Shown piece by piece: positions 10,637 to 20,969 of a stretch of 64,000 bases of DNA. Numbering within the stretch: position 1 is the first letter of the stretch; each line of letters begins with the position of its first letter. Location: contig BCIA01000003.1 of NCBI GenBank assembly GCA_001599815.1, positions 3,906,001 through 3,970,000 of the forward strand, in the 5' to 3' direction. The translations under genes were made by a program, and so were the position numbers. The notes beneath the pieces were generated by a model that was not told the origin of the DNA, did no database searches, and saw only the letters and a program-made list of their open reading frames with translations. Source of the stretch: Furcasterigmium furcatum (Eukaryota; Ascomycota; Sordariomycetes; Glomerellales; Plectosphaerellaceae).

Positions 10637-13054
10637 GATGATGACGGCGGCGGCTCAGCGAGCAGTTCCCTGGGGATCTAATTGGGCACTGATGTTGGGC
10701 AGATGCGTGGCAGCTTGGAGTGGCCCGCGGTATTTTGACGTGGATGGACGATTCTGGCGATAGATGCAGAGTCGCGGGACCCGAGCGGACGTCTGAGTGG
10801 CCGGCGGAGTGGGTTGACGGACTGAGTGCCAGACGAGCAACTGGGGCGTGCCTTGTAAGAGCCGGACACCACCACAGGAGGGCGAGTCGGATGACGGGCA
10901 GAGGCGAGGATCAGCTAAGGAATCGATGGTGCGCCGCTGGTCTGATGAGACCCAGGAGATGAGGTCCGACGGGGGGTATGATGACCAGAGCCAGGGAGAG
11001 CGACGTGATGGTGGTGTCGTTTCGCGCTCAAACCTCAAAATAGGGGGAACCCGATGCACCAGTCGTGTCTCAGAATCGGCCAGGATTTTGGGGGCCCAGG
11101 ACGGCGGACGGACTGGGGGCTGAGGAGGTGGTGGAGGGATGAAAGAATGCCAAAGCGCTTCGCGAGCTGGGCGCGAAGAGGGACGGACGGGGTGCGGCGC
11201 CAGAGCACGTCGCGTGAGTAGGTGAGTGAGATGAGATGGCCGGATGAGATGAGGATGCGCGACCTCGTGTTTTTGAGCGAAAAGGAAGTCAAAATACGGG
11301 TTGGTGATCTTGACTGTTGATTGTTGACAGTCCTGCCCCTGGTTCCTTCTGTTCGCTGAGAACAACGCCCCGGGTGTTTGCGCGGGCTGGTATGTGCTGC
11401 TTGCTGCGAACTCCAACTGGGGTCCTGGAGGGATAGGTCCTTGTTATTGATGCTGCTGCTGCTGATCCGGCGATTGCGCACAGTTTGTTTGTCGCCGGGT
11501 GTTGTTGATGGTTCAGGAACTGGTGGATGAGATGGCTCTGTTCAGTCAGCCGCCGACGTTGGGCATTATTTTTTTCGTTCGCTATTTTTTCTCTGCGCAG
11601 CACCGGAGTGGATTGGATGCAAGAAACCGGTAGACCAAAAAACGCTATAAACACGCCCTTATTGACCTCTGGTTTCCGGGGAAGCAACGCGACCTGACCC
11701 AATCAGACCCAGATCTGATCATCCCGAGATGGCTATTGGCTGCCAGGTCTGGGCAATCTTAAATAGTAGCCAATCATGCGTTCCTCCTCGCCCGTGTAGG
11801 GGGTAGATACAGAGCTCGCTCGCTCGACAGGAGGCGGAGCGCTGCACTGGCAATGCGCTCTCGCTCGCCTCACTCAGTCCACAGACTCCCCATCTGTGCT
11901 TGTTCTGGATCATCCTGCTGTTCGTCTGCATTTATGCCCTGATCAAGTGACGTCCCCAGGGCATCACGATGGCCCGGGAAGGCCCGGGTCGGCGCGCAAT
12001 CGGCCGCGGCCAGCCATCATCTCAGGGCGGGCTTCGAGAACCCATCGATACATTATTCCTGGCCGGGTGGATCGACCGCTGCACCGTGATGGACACCAAC
12101 GATCATCCCAGAGAATCGGTATACCCGCTGCCGCTCTGGGGGTCTGTTTCTCGGCGGCCTGAAACGCGCGCGCTCCGAGTAAGGGGGCCGTCGCAGAAAG
12201 GCCCCTTTGTCAATCCGGGATGCAGATCGACCAGAAACGTCCATCGCTGGTCCCTGAGTGGTCCTGCTGGCAGTTGCACCTGTCACGGCCAAGGCCCCTG
12301 CAGTGCCATGACAGATTGACGTCCAGGGACAGGGGCTGGTGGCATCGCGACTGGCCACGGAGGATGATATGAACTACACTCCAGCCCCTGAAGTACCCTC
12401 GTACTAGTACACACATGCCAGAGTAAGTCCTGACACATGAAGAGTGATCATTCAATGCGGATAAATCGAGTCGATCCCTCGGGTCAGTCACTGCCAATCG
12501 AGGTGTAAGTCACTCCAGGGCCCATGCCATTGAGAACGCCAGGGGCTACTTTACCTAATGTACTGAAGCCGAGACTGACCTCGGGAGAGCTTCAACCATG
12601 CGTCGATATGCCCAAAACTCCGTTGACACATCTTCCTAGTCTTCAAATCTTCATGTCCGTTCCTCTCATTCTCGACTTCGTCAACTATCTAGCACACGCG
12701 AAGTAGGACTCGAGGGCCGCTTGGAGCAGTCCATGTCACCCCAAAAGGGGATATGGCATCAGATCAGCATCATCCGACCCATGAGCTCACTGGCCCTCGC
12801 AGCTATCGTGCCCCAGGCTACTTCTGCCAATTTGTTCGTGGTCAAATAGTTCAAGATGTAGCCCTGCTGGCCGCGCGTCATGCCCAAGTCTTGATTCTGT
12901 GCTCTGGGGGTCTCTCATTTCGATGGTGGCTGTGCAACATATCCCTATTGTCCAGCCTACATATGCCAGAATACAGATATTCTTCAAGAATTGTGCCCTG
13001 GGACATCCCTTCTGTGATGCTAGAACCCGTTGCTCGCGACGACGCAAGAGAGAA
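10637..13054. other. 2.4-kb divergent intergenic region
   Basis: The region lies upstream of both the LYAR-type gene and the kinase gene. ORFs on the minus strand (10655-11416, 253 codons; 11289-11702) are Arg/Pro/Ser-rich, match no family I know and overlap each other in different frames, so I do not call them. A CTG/CAG triplet run (about 11449-11464), T-rich tracts at 11568-11592 and a CCAAT cluster at 11699-11774 are visible. Confidence 0.5.
11699..11774. promoter_or_regulatory. Cluster of three CCAAT boxes
   Basis: CCAAT at 11699, ATTGG at 11735 and CCAAT at 11770 lie within 76 bp, beside an AAATAG-like AT stretch. HAP/CBF complexes bind CCAAT in fungi. The position, about 1.06 kb upstream of the LYAR-type start codon, would imply a long leader if it serves that gene. 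The assignment is inference. Confidence 0.35.
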
Positions 13055-14870
13055 ATGGCGTGGAATCTGGCAAAAAGTATACCTCTCCGTCTTCCCCTCG
13101 AGCACGCAACATCCCAACACAGCCTACTCTGGACGTATCACTGCTGACCAGTTGCTCTAGAGCTGAGGGATACCCATTTGGGACCCTTCTCGACCTCCTC
13201 TACGACAGACAGCCGCAAGGACGACGCCGAGTCCGCAGACGCAAATACCATCGGCATCACCAGGTCGAAGCCCGACATCCTTGTCGTCACTCTCCATGAA
13301 GCCCGGGGTCTCTCGCTACCCGAGAAATACCAAGGTGACTCCACGTCAAGCCGTGGCTTCGCAGGCTTTCCTACGGTCCATGGGCGGGTGTCCCCGAGGT
13401 ATATGCCGTATGCCTTGGTCGATTTCGACAAAGTTCAGGTGTTCATCAACTCTGTTGGAGGGACGCCGGAAGATCCTTTATGGGCCGGCTCCAATACCCA
13501 TTACAAGTTCGACGTATCTCGAGTCGCCAACCTCACGATACATTTGTTTGTTCGAAACCCACACGCCGCGCCAGGTTCAGGGCGGGCCCAGGATATCTGC
13601 TTGGGCGTCGTTCATGTGGATCCTCAGCTTCATGCAAAGGAGCCATCCAAGAGCCACAGAGGCGTTGGATGGGTTGACGTTCAGCAGGGGACAGGCAAGC
13701 TTCAGGTCGGTGTCGAGTACCACCAAGAGGATCAGGCCAGAAAGCTTACCATCAACGACTTTGAGCTGCTCAAGATCGTTGGTGAAGGCAGTTTTGGAAG
13801 AGTGATCCAGGTGAGGAAGAAGGATACCAACCGCATCTACGCCCTGAAGACGATCAGGAAGGCCAAGATCATATCTCGATCTGAGGTCACCCACACACTG
13901 GCCGAACGGTCAGTGCTGGCCCAAATCAGCAACCCCTTCATCGTCCCCTTGAAGTTTTCCTTCCAGTCCCCAGACAAGCTTTACTTCGTCCTGGCTTTCG
14001 TCAACGGAGGAGAATTATTCTATCACCTATCACAGCAGGGGCGGTTCGACATCAACCGCGCCCGCTTCTACACGGCCGAGCTCCTCTGTGCGCTCGAGTG
14101 CCTCCACGGATTCAACGTGATCTATCGAGATCTCAAGCCCGAGAATATTCTTCTCGATTTCCAAGGTCACATCGCCCTCTGCGATTTCGGGCTCTGCAAG
14201 CTCGAAATGAAGGACGACGACCGAACGAGAACGTTCTGCGGGACTCCTGAATACATTGCACCTGAGTTGCTACTCCGCAAGGAGTACAACAAAACCATCG
14301 ATTGGTGGACGCTGGGTGTGTTGCTCTTCGAGATGCTGACGGGCCTTCCACCCTTCTACGACGAGGTGACCGACGAGATGTACCGGAGGATTCTCTACGA
14401 CGACCTACGCTTTCCGGGAGATGAGGTGATTCCTCCGACAGCCAGGGATCTCATATCGAAACTACTCAATCGAGATCCGGCTGAGAGGCTGGGAGCTAAT
14501 GGGCCTGCGGAAATCAAATCGCACCCGTTCTTCCATGATATCGACTGGAGGAGGTTGCTCGACCGACGATACGAACCTGCCTTTAAGCCGAGCGTGGTAT
14601 GTTCTCCCACCTATCTATCCCTGACAGACATGCCCTCCCATTGCTCACACGATCTTGATATCACAGGCCAATGCCCTCGACACCAGCAGCATTGATGAAG
14701 GCTTCACATCGCGACACCCGGAGGACTCTCCGGTAAACGGGGCAGCCATCTCTGAATCACAGCAGAAACAGTTCGTGGGCTTCAGCTACAACAGACCCGT
14801 TGCTGGGCTGAATGACGCCGGAGGCAGTATCTTGGACCCATCGTTTATCCAGGATGCAGAGCACAAATAA
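13055..14870 (+). CDS. YPK1: YPK1/SGK-like AGC protein kinase with N-terminal C2-like region
   Basis: Ser/Thr kinase of the TORC2-YPK branch controlling membrane stress and sphingolipid synthesis. Exons are 13055-13076 (22 nt), 13161-14596 and 14667-14870 (553 aa). The first exon, MAWNLAK, splices in phase 1 (GTATAC...TAG) to make MAWNLAKKLRDTHLGPF, matching the conserved start of mould YPK proteins. A C2-like region (ILVVTLHEARGLSLPEK; ALVDFDKVQVFINS) covers about residues 45-195. The kinase starts near residue 208: GEGSFG loop, YALKTIRK lysine, YRDLKPEN near 330, CDFGLCK, activation loop TFCGTPEY near 365. Exon 3 carries the turn motif (EDSPV, about 507) and hydrophobic motif FVGFSY (Ser about 526), the PDK1- and TORC2-type control sites. 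The canonical orthologue is usually longer, so a second YPK-type paralogue is possible. Confidence 0.88.
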
Positions 14871-15805
14871 ACTGCCTGTAAATCGAGTCGTTGGATCGAT
14901 CTTCAGGTGGAGGAGGTCTCGTGACACGGACCCCCTGTCGATGGAGTTGTTTGTCTCACTCAGGAGCAAGTACCCTTCTTTCTGCCCGGTGCTTCATTCT
15001 CCCCAAGTGTGTTATGTCTTCTTTTAAAAGCGTTCTCTTTGTCGTTACGATATTCTGGGGGCCAGAGCCTAGCAATTAGGAGGCACTTCTTGTCTGAAAT
15101 CTCGAGAGTTGGGCCGAGGTCCTGGGCTTGTCCGCTCAGGCCGCCAATAGATTGAAGGTCGCCCAAATTGGTGCGAGATGTCCGAGGCGCCTCTCCCTCG
15201 CTAAACTGGTACCCCTGCCCCGCTACAACTGAAATGCGGACGTCCGGGTCTGCTGGAAATGGCACCCCACCCTCGATGAGTGGTGGCTTCCTAGGGCGGT
15301 TGTGGGAGACAGCCGCCTCCCCTCAGGCTCTAGGTAGGTCCTTGTACCTCCCTTCCACATCACCCACGGGAATCATCATCGAAATTGCAACCTTACGCCC
15401 CTACACGGAAGCAGCATTGACGGATGACCCATGACCTCCGAGATCATGCGCCATTGACCACACGCAGCGCCGCATCCCTTTCGTCACACACATCTGTCTT
15501 TCACCTCAGACCCCTGCGGCGCCAGATCCCCTGAGCCCGAGCTATCGACTTGTCGTCCGCACGCACCACGACCTGGCCCGCGCTCTCTCGCGACCCCTCC
15601 GGCTCTCCTCACGTACCTTACGATTTGAGGCTCCAAGCACCCCCCATCCCACTTCGGGGACCTCTCGCTTTGTGCCCCGGTTCGCCTCCTGACCGCCTCC
15701 TGCGACCGACGGAGCGTAACAAAGAACCCGACAGACCTGCCTGTCCCTCGAAAACAACCCTCTTCTCCTTCTCTCCTCCGTCCGGTCTGCTCCTCCGCGG
15801 CCGCC
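14871..15805. other. Intergenic region upstream of BEM46-like gene
   Basis: Kinase 3' end followed by the promoter of the BEM46-like gene. A marked C/T-rich stretch (about 15470-15800) suits a long leader. ORFs on both strands here are chance products of this composition. Nothing else recognised. Confidence 0.5.
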
Positions 15806-17115
15806 ATGGCATCGCCAAATACGAGCCCGTCCAACTCCAATTCTTTCCTTGAGCAGACCGTATCCATGCTCAGCACAGTGGGTTCTTACATGCGGTTACC
15901 AGCCATCGCCTCAACAGTATGCCACCTCCGCCGCCCCCCTCGGGCACACGAGCTGACCTGAGGTTGCACTAGGGCGTTGCCGCCGTCTTGACCTCCCTCC
16001 TCTACTTCAAGCAGAAGTAAGTCACCCATCCTTGTCCGTGTGGCCATGTGACGACATCTTCCGGGTCTCGGGACTGACCGTTGCCTCCCATCTTCTCAGG
16101 GCCCTCATCTACCCCTCGCATATGCCCCCGAATGCCCGGACGGAGGTTCCGAGACCATCGCACTTCGGCATCAAGGATTTTGAGGAGCTCGTGATCCCGA
16201 CAAGCGATGGCGAGAAGCTCTCCGCCTTCTACATCCGCGGCCCCCGCGGCTCGAATAATTCCAACACCACCGTCTTGATGTTCCATGGCAATGCTGGAAA
16301 CATCGGACACCGCCTGCCCATCGCCCGCATGATCATCAACTTCATTGGCTGCAATGTCTTCATGCTCGAGTATCGCGGGTACGGCCTCTCGACCGGCGAA
16401 CCCGACGAGTCGGGACTCTACATCGATGCGCAGACGGCACTGGAGTACCTGAGAAATCGCGCAGAGACAAGCGACCATAAGTTGGTCGTCTACGGCCAAA
16501 GTCTGGGAGGGGCCGTCGCCACGAAGCTTGTTGCCAAGAACCAGCAAGTTGGCGATATTGCCGGGTTGATCCTGGAAAACACCTTCCTCTCCATGAGGAA
16601 GCTCATCCCCTCAGTGATCCCCCCCGCCCGGTATCTCACCTATCTCTGCCATCAAGTATGGCCGACCGACTCCGTAATGCCCAACATCGCGGTCCCGACT
16701 CTCTTCCTATCAGGCTTGCAGGACGAGATCGTTCCGTAAGTCATTTCTTTCTCCCGAAGTTCCCACCCCCACGCAAGCAAGCATCCATCATGATGAATAC
16801 TTTCACCCACAAAAGATGAGCCCCTCACCGGACGCTGATCTGTCTATTCGAAAACTCTGATCCTGTGTTGCTTGTGACCTTGCCCCCTTCCCGTCGGTTG
16901 CCACATGAGACATTTCCCAGACTAATGCCAACCGCAGACCACATCACATGCGCCGGTTGTACGAGCTTTCGAAAGCGCAAACAAAGATATGGAAACCCCT
17001 CCCTGGAGGTGACCACAACTCGAGTGTGCTTGAGGAGGGCTATTTCGAGTCGATTGCAGATTTCATCACGCAGGTCACGGGCTTGGAGAAGAAGGAAAAG
17101 CGCCTGAGCTCATAG
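15806..17115 (+). CDS. BEM46-like alpha/beta hydrolase
   Basis: Serine hydrolase of the BEM46/ABHD13 family, placed at the ER/plasma membrane and linked in Neurospora to hyphal polarity of ascospores; the substrate is unknown. Exons are 15806-15916, 15973-16016 (44 nt), 16100-16735 and 16938-17115 (322 aa). A hydrophobic N-terminal anchor (GVAAVLTSLLYFKQ) spans the two small exons and leads to ALIYPSHMPP. The catalytic triad is visible: nucleophile in VYGQSLGGA (Ser about 186), Asp about 260 in LQDEIVP, His about 290 in GGDHNS; the oxyanion segment is MFHGNAGN. Introns 1-3 are GTATGC...TAG, GTAAGT...CAG and GTAAGT...CAG (the last 202 bp). The ORF as read without splicing would stop right after the Asp and miss the catalytic His, so intron 3 is required. 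Confidence 0.94.
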
Positions 17116-17586
17116 CGAGAGTTCCGCGCCGAGCAGAAGGCGCTCGCGGACGCCGTTTCGCTTGAGCTTGAGAAGTTGGAAGACTAGATGAAGACGCCAA
17201 CTATGCGTAGAAGACTCCCTTGTGCGCGGCGGAGGGGAGCGAGAGATGAGACTTTGGTCGGACGAGACCGCAGCACGGCGCTGCTGCTTGGATTTTGCAT
17301 TGAAGGACCCAGCGATACCCCTTTGTTGAAAGACGTATTGAGCTATCCCGGCGAGGGAAAGGTGCATTCGGGAGGAGGCCTAGCGTGTATCGATACGACT
17401 TGTTTCTTGCACATAATTTTTATACATGTCGTTGCGACGACGGTCATTGATCATAAGACAACGATTCCACCAGCAAACTGCGATTTAACATGAGAAAGTC
17501 AAGAGCATCAGTGTGATAGATACCAAGGGGCTTAGGTGGGACATCTAAACAACCCTGATGGCCGGGTATTGGTATTGTATATAAGT
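17116..17586. other. 3' region between convergent BEM46-like and FAP1-like genes
   Basis: Convergent 3' ends with AT-rich, polyadenylation-like DNA around 17400-17480. No coding or RNA feature recognised. Confidence 0.45.
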
Positions 17587-20500
17587 CTAATTATCCACAT
17601 TGGCCGCCGTCTCCCAGTCCTCGTCCACCTCTTCCACGACCTTCTTCCTCGGCGCCTTGGAGAAGCTCACAAACCCGCCTCGCGCGGGCTTGCTCTCCTG
17701 CGCGGCTGCGAGCTGCGTCTGGCGGCCCTTCGCCGCACGGCCGACGACATCGTTCCACCCGCCGGAGCCGCCCGCCTTTGACTCGCCCGCCGCCTCGCGC
17801 CGGAGGACGTTCAGATCTGCATCGGCATGGACGAGGGCGACGCCATTCGCCAGGCCCTCACGGGTCGTGGTGCGGGCGACGAGGGGCCGCAGGGATGAGA
17901 GCGCCGACTCGACGGCGGCGGGGTTGGAGCCCCAGCTCGTGACGGGCGTGGCGCGGATGAGCACCTCGTCGGAGGGGAGGAAGCTCGTCGCGAAGGACAT
18001 GTTCTTGTGCGCCGCAAAGTCGGCCGCGAGGGCGGCGTCCAGCTCCTCGATGGTGAGGGCAAATCGGGGCCCCGTGAGGAGGAGGGCGTTGAAGGCGGGC
18101 AGGGCGCGCATGGCGTCGGTCGAGGAGGCGCCGACGCGGGCGGCGCTCGCGGCCTGGGCGTTGCGGATGCGGACGCACTGGGCGAGGGTCTTGGAAGGGG
18201 GGGCGACGAAGCGCGGGGTCTTGAACACGCAGACGTGGCGGTGCGGCTCGGGGTCCTGGCTCTCCGTGTCGAAGCCAAAGTCCTCGGCGAGATGGTGGAC
18301 GAAGGCGCGCTGGGCGGGCGGCATGGGCTTGAGGCGGAGGCGCTTCTCGGCGATGTCGGAAGCGAAGACGCGGAACTCGCGCTCCTGCGTCTCGGCCCAG
18401 CGCATGTGGTCGCGGAAGTACTTGAGGGTCGCGTCAGAGTAGGGGATGTGGTCGTCCGTGTGGGTGGCTGGGTCGATGTTGAGGGCGGCCGCGAGGCGCT
18501 GGTTGCGCTGGAGGCGGAGGCACTCGTCGTCGCACTTGAGGGTCTCGCGCTCCGGGTCGGGGTTGGTCCGGGTCGAGAGGCACTTGATCTCCTTCTTGTG
18601 GTTCTGGCAGGCGCAGGTGATGAAGGTCTTGGACTGGCACGGCTTGTCCTCCTTGCACGGGTAGGGCGCGTGGCAGTTGTCCTGGTCTGCGTGGCCGCAG
18701 CACTTCCTCGACTTGCCGCAAGGCTGGGAGCAATGTGTGCCTGGGAGGTCTGCGTCCTCGCAGAGTCCTGGACGGTGGCAAGACTTTCTGCAGGCGTGGG
18801 CGCCGCATTTGAGCTTCTCACCGCATGGAAGGCCGCATCGGACCTCTTCAAACCAGCAGGGCTGGTTCTTCAGCATCTGCTTGCCGCAGACGCAGGGCTT
18901 CTCGACGAGGAACGGGCACTTGGGGCAGGCCACGTCGTCGGGGTGGCAGTTGTGCTTAACCGGAGGGTGGCCGCAAGGGGGCCGGATGGTGCAGTCGAAG
19001 CGGCACTCTGGCGGCCTGGTGCCGCAGGGCTGGGGAGGCTGCAAGACTGTACGTCCACAGTGGCAGCTGATCTCTTCGAACACAGCTTCGAGACAGCTGG
19101 GGCATGGGCCTCGGTGACAGATCTGCTGGCACTGGTGAGAGCCGCACTTGAGGGTTCGGCCGCAGACGCGGATGCAGATGTGCTCGGCCTCGACTTCGTC
19201 AGGGATGGGTCCTCGGTTCTTCTTCTTCGCGGCGGCTTGCCTCTCGATGGCCCTCCTTTCTCCGGGGCAGCAATGCTCGCCGCATTGGTGTCGTCCGCAG
19301 TTCAGCTGTGCCTGGCACACCTTCATGCAGAGAGGGTGGGAGACAGTCCCGCCGAGGCAGAGAGTTTTGCTGCTGGTACGTCCACACCTGCAGTTGACGT
19401 CCATCGACTGAAAGCATGAGGGGCAGGGACCAGTATGACACGTCTGGGCACAAGCGTGCCCACAGTCCATGATCTTACTGCAGATTTCCTTGCAGTGAGG
19501 AATCTCATCTTGACATGACTGTCTTGGCTGGTCGAGCAGATCCGTGAGAGGCGTTTTGCCACAGGGGCAGTTCAGAACAACGTCCGGCGAGAGTGGGCAG
19601 TGGGCCTCATCTTCGTCTTGAGGATGGCAAGGCTTTTCGCACTCGTGCTGTCCACAGTCGTATTTTCGACCACAGGGAGAGTCGCACTCGAAACACCCGT
19701 CAAAGGGCTTTTGGATGGATACATCGTCCACCTCGGCGTTTGGGGCTTGTCCATAGTTGAAAGAAGTGAGGACATCGCCTCGCTGATCGCAGGGGATACT
19801 CTTCTGGACCTTGCCACAATAGCACCTCGAGGGCATCGGAACCTCACAGCTGCCACAGAGACCGGGATGGCATTCCTGCTCGCAAGGATGCTCACCGCAA
19901 GGTAGGAGATCCCCACAGACTTGTTGACAGCTCCAACCATTGTCGTAGTCCGTATCAGCACAACGCTTCGTCACTTCTTGCTTTCCGCAGAAGCAGGGTT
20001 GCGTCGGGCCCATGAGCTCGCACGGGGGGCAGGGCCCAGCGTGACACTCGGAGTAGCACGGATGTGGACAGGTCGATCGGGGTTTGGTGCAAGTCTGGCC
20101 GCACGAATGCGGCGATAAGCTGGCCACGTTTGGCGGGTTGATATCCTTGCCACACCAACAGTGGTAGCTTCCGGGCTGCTCGATGAGGCTGGAGTTGCAG
20201 CCCGGGCATCGCCATGCCTTTGGCTGCTCTTCATCGGCCTCTTCGGCTTGAGGCTGCTGTTTCTCGATCTGGCTCTTGTGCCATTTCTTGACGCAGTGCA
20301 AGTGGACGACTGTCCAGCAGAGAGTGCAAGACCATACTTTGGAAGGGCGAAGGACCTCGCTGGAGCAGATCACGCACTCGTACTGGCCGTTGCTGATGTC
20401 TTGGTGAATCCGAGTAGGCAGGTCCGGCGCCATGGACTTGGGAGCCAGGGGATACTTTGGCGCTTGGGGCTTCTGGGGATGCCTGGCTACATGTTAGTGC

Positions 20501-20969
20501 CGGTCTGAGACGGTCTCCCAAACCGGGGTACTCACCTGGTCTGCACAGCAGCCTGGCCAGGGACGAACTCGGGGGCATCCGCTTGCAGGCCGGCGGCGCC
20601 TGAGCTCTCGGCTTGATCCTGACCCGTCAAGTGACCGCCGAAAGCCCTGCGGGTGCCAGAGACGGTCCCGCCACGAGCAGCCGGCACGGCTCTCCCGCCT
20701 CGAGATCCACGTCCACGGCCGCCCCTGCCTCTGCCTCGACCCCTTCCGGATGAGCTTGGCGCTGACGAGGCACCATCGTCTATGGATGCGGCTTCAGTAG
20801 CAGAAGGTGTCGGCTGCACAGGCTCAGAGGCGAGATCGCCTCCGCCACGAGCCTGGTTTCCACCCCGACCTCTCCGAGGATGCCGATTTCTCCGTCTCTG
20901 GCCGTTCTGGCCACCCTTGGACTCGCCGGACTGTGTTGCAACGGTTTGGGAGCCCTGAGTAGCCGACAT
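17587..20969 (-). CDS. FAP1: NFX1-type zinc-finger protein, FAP1-like, with RING and R3H domains
   Basis: Homologue of yeast FAP1 (binds FKBP12, confers rapamycin tolerance) and human NFX1. Exons are 20969-20536 and 20482-17587 (1,109 aa); a 53-bp intron (GTGAGT...CAG) in phase 2 joins AAVQT-R to HPQKPQAPKYPL. The N-terminal exon is basic and RG-rich (GRGRGRGRGGRGRGSRGGR, about residues 75-93), suggesting RNA binding. A RING/PHD-like domain (YECVICSSE ... HLHCVKKWHKSQ ... WRCPGCNS) covers about 179-240. A long array of NFX1-type Cys/His fingers follows (units such as CGHACAQTCHTGPCPSC and CGGRxxCGxHxCxxxC forms). The R3H domain lies about 800-900 (FRVFASDIAEKRLRL ... HHLAEDFGFDTES). A poorly conserved C-terminal tail ends the protein. 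Confidence 0.95.

Noticed and set aside
10655..11416. 253-codon minus-strand ORF upstream of the LYAR-type gene
   Set aside because: Arg/Ser/Pro-rich, no known family, no good start context, and overlapped by other frames of similar quality.
18007..19419. 470-codon plus-strand ORF opposite the FAP1-like gene
   Set aside because: It is a mirror of a Cys/Gly-rich, GC-biased coding strand. Its composition (Leu/Gly/Val/Ala runs) matches no family and the FAP1 domains on the minus strand are unmistakable.
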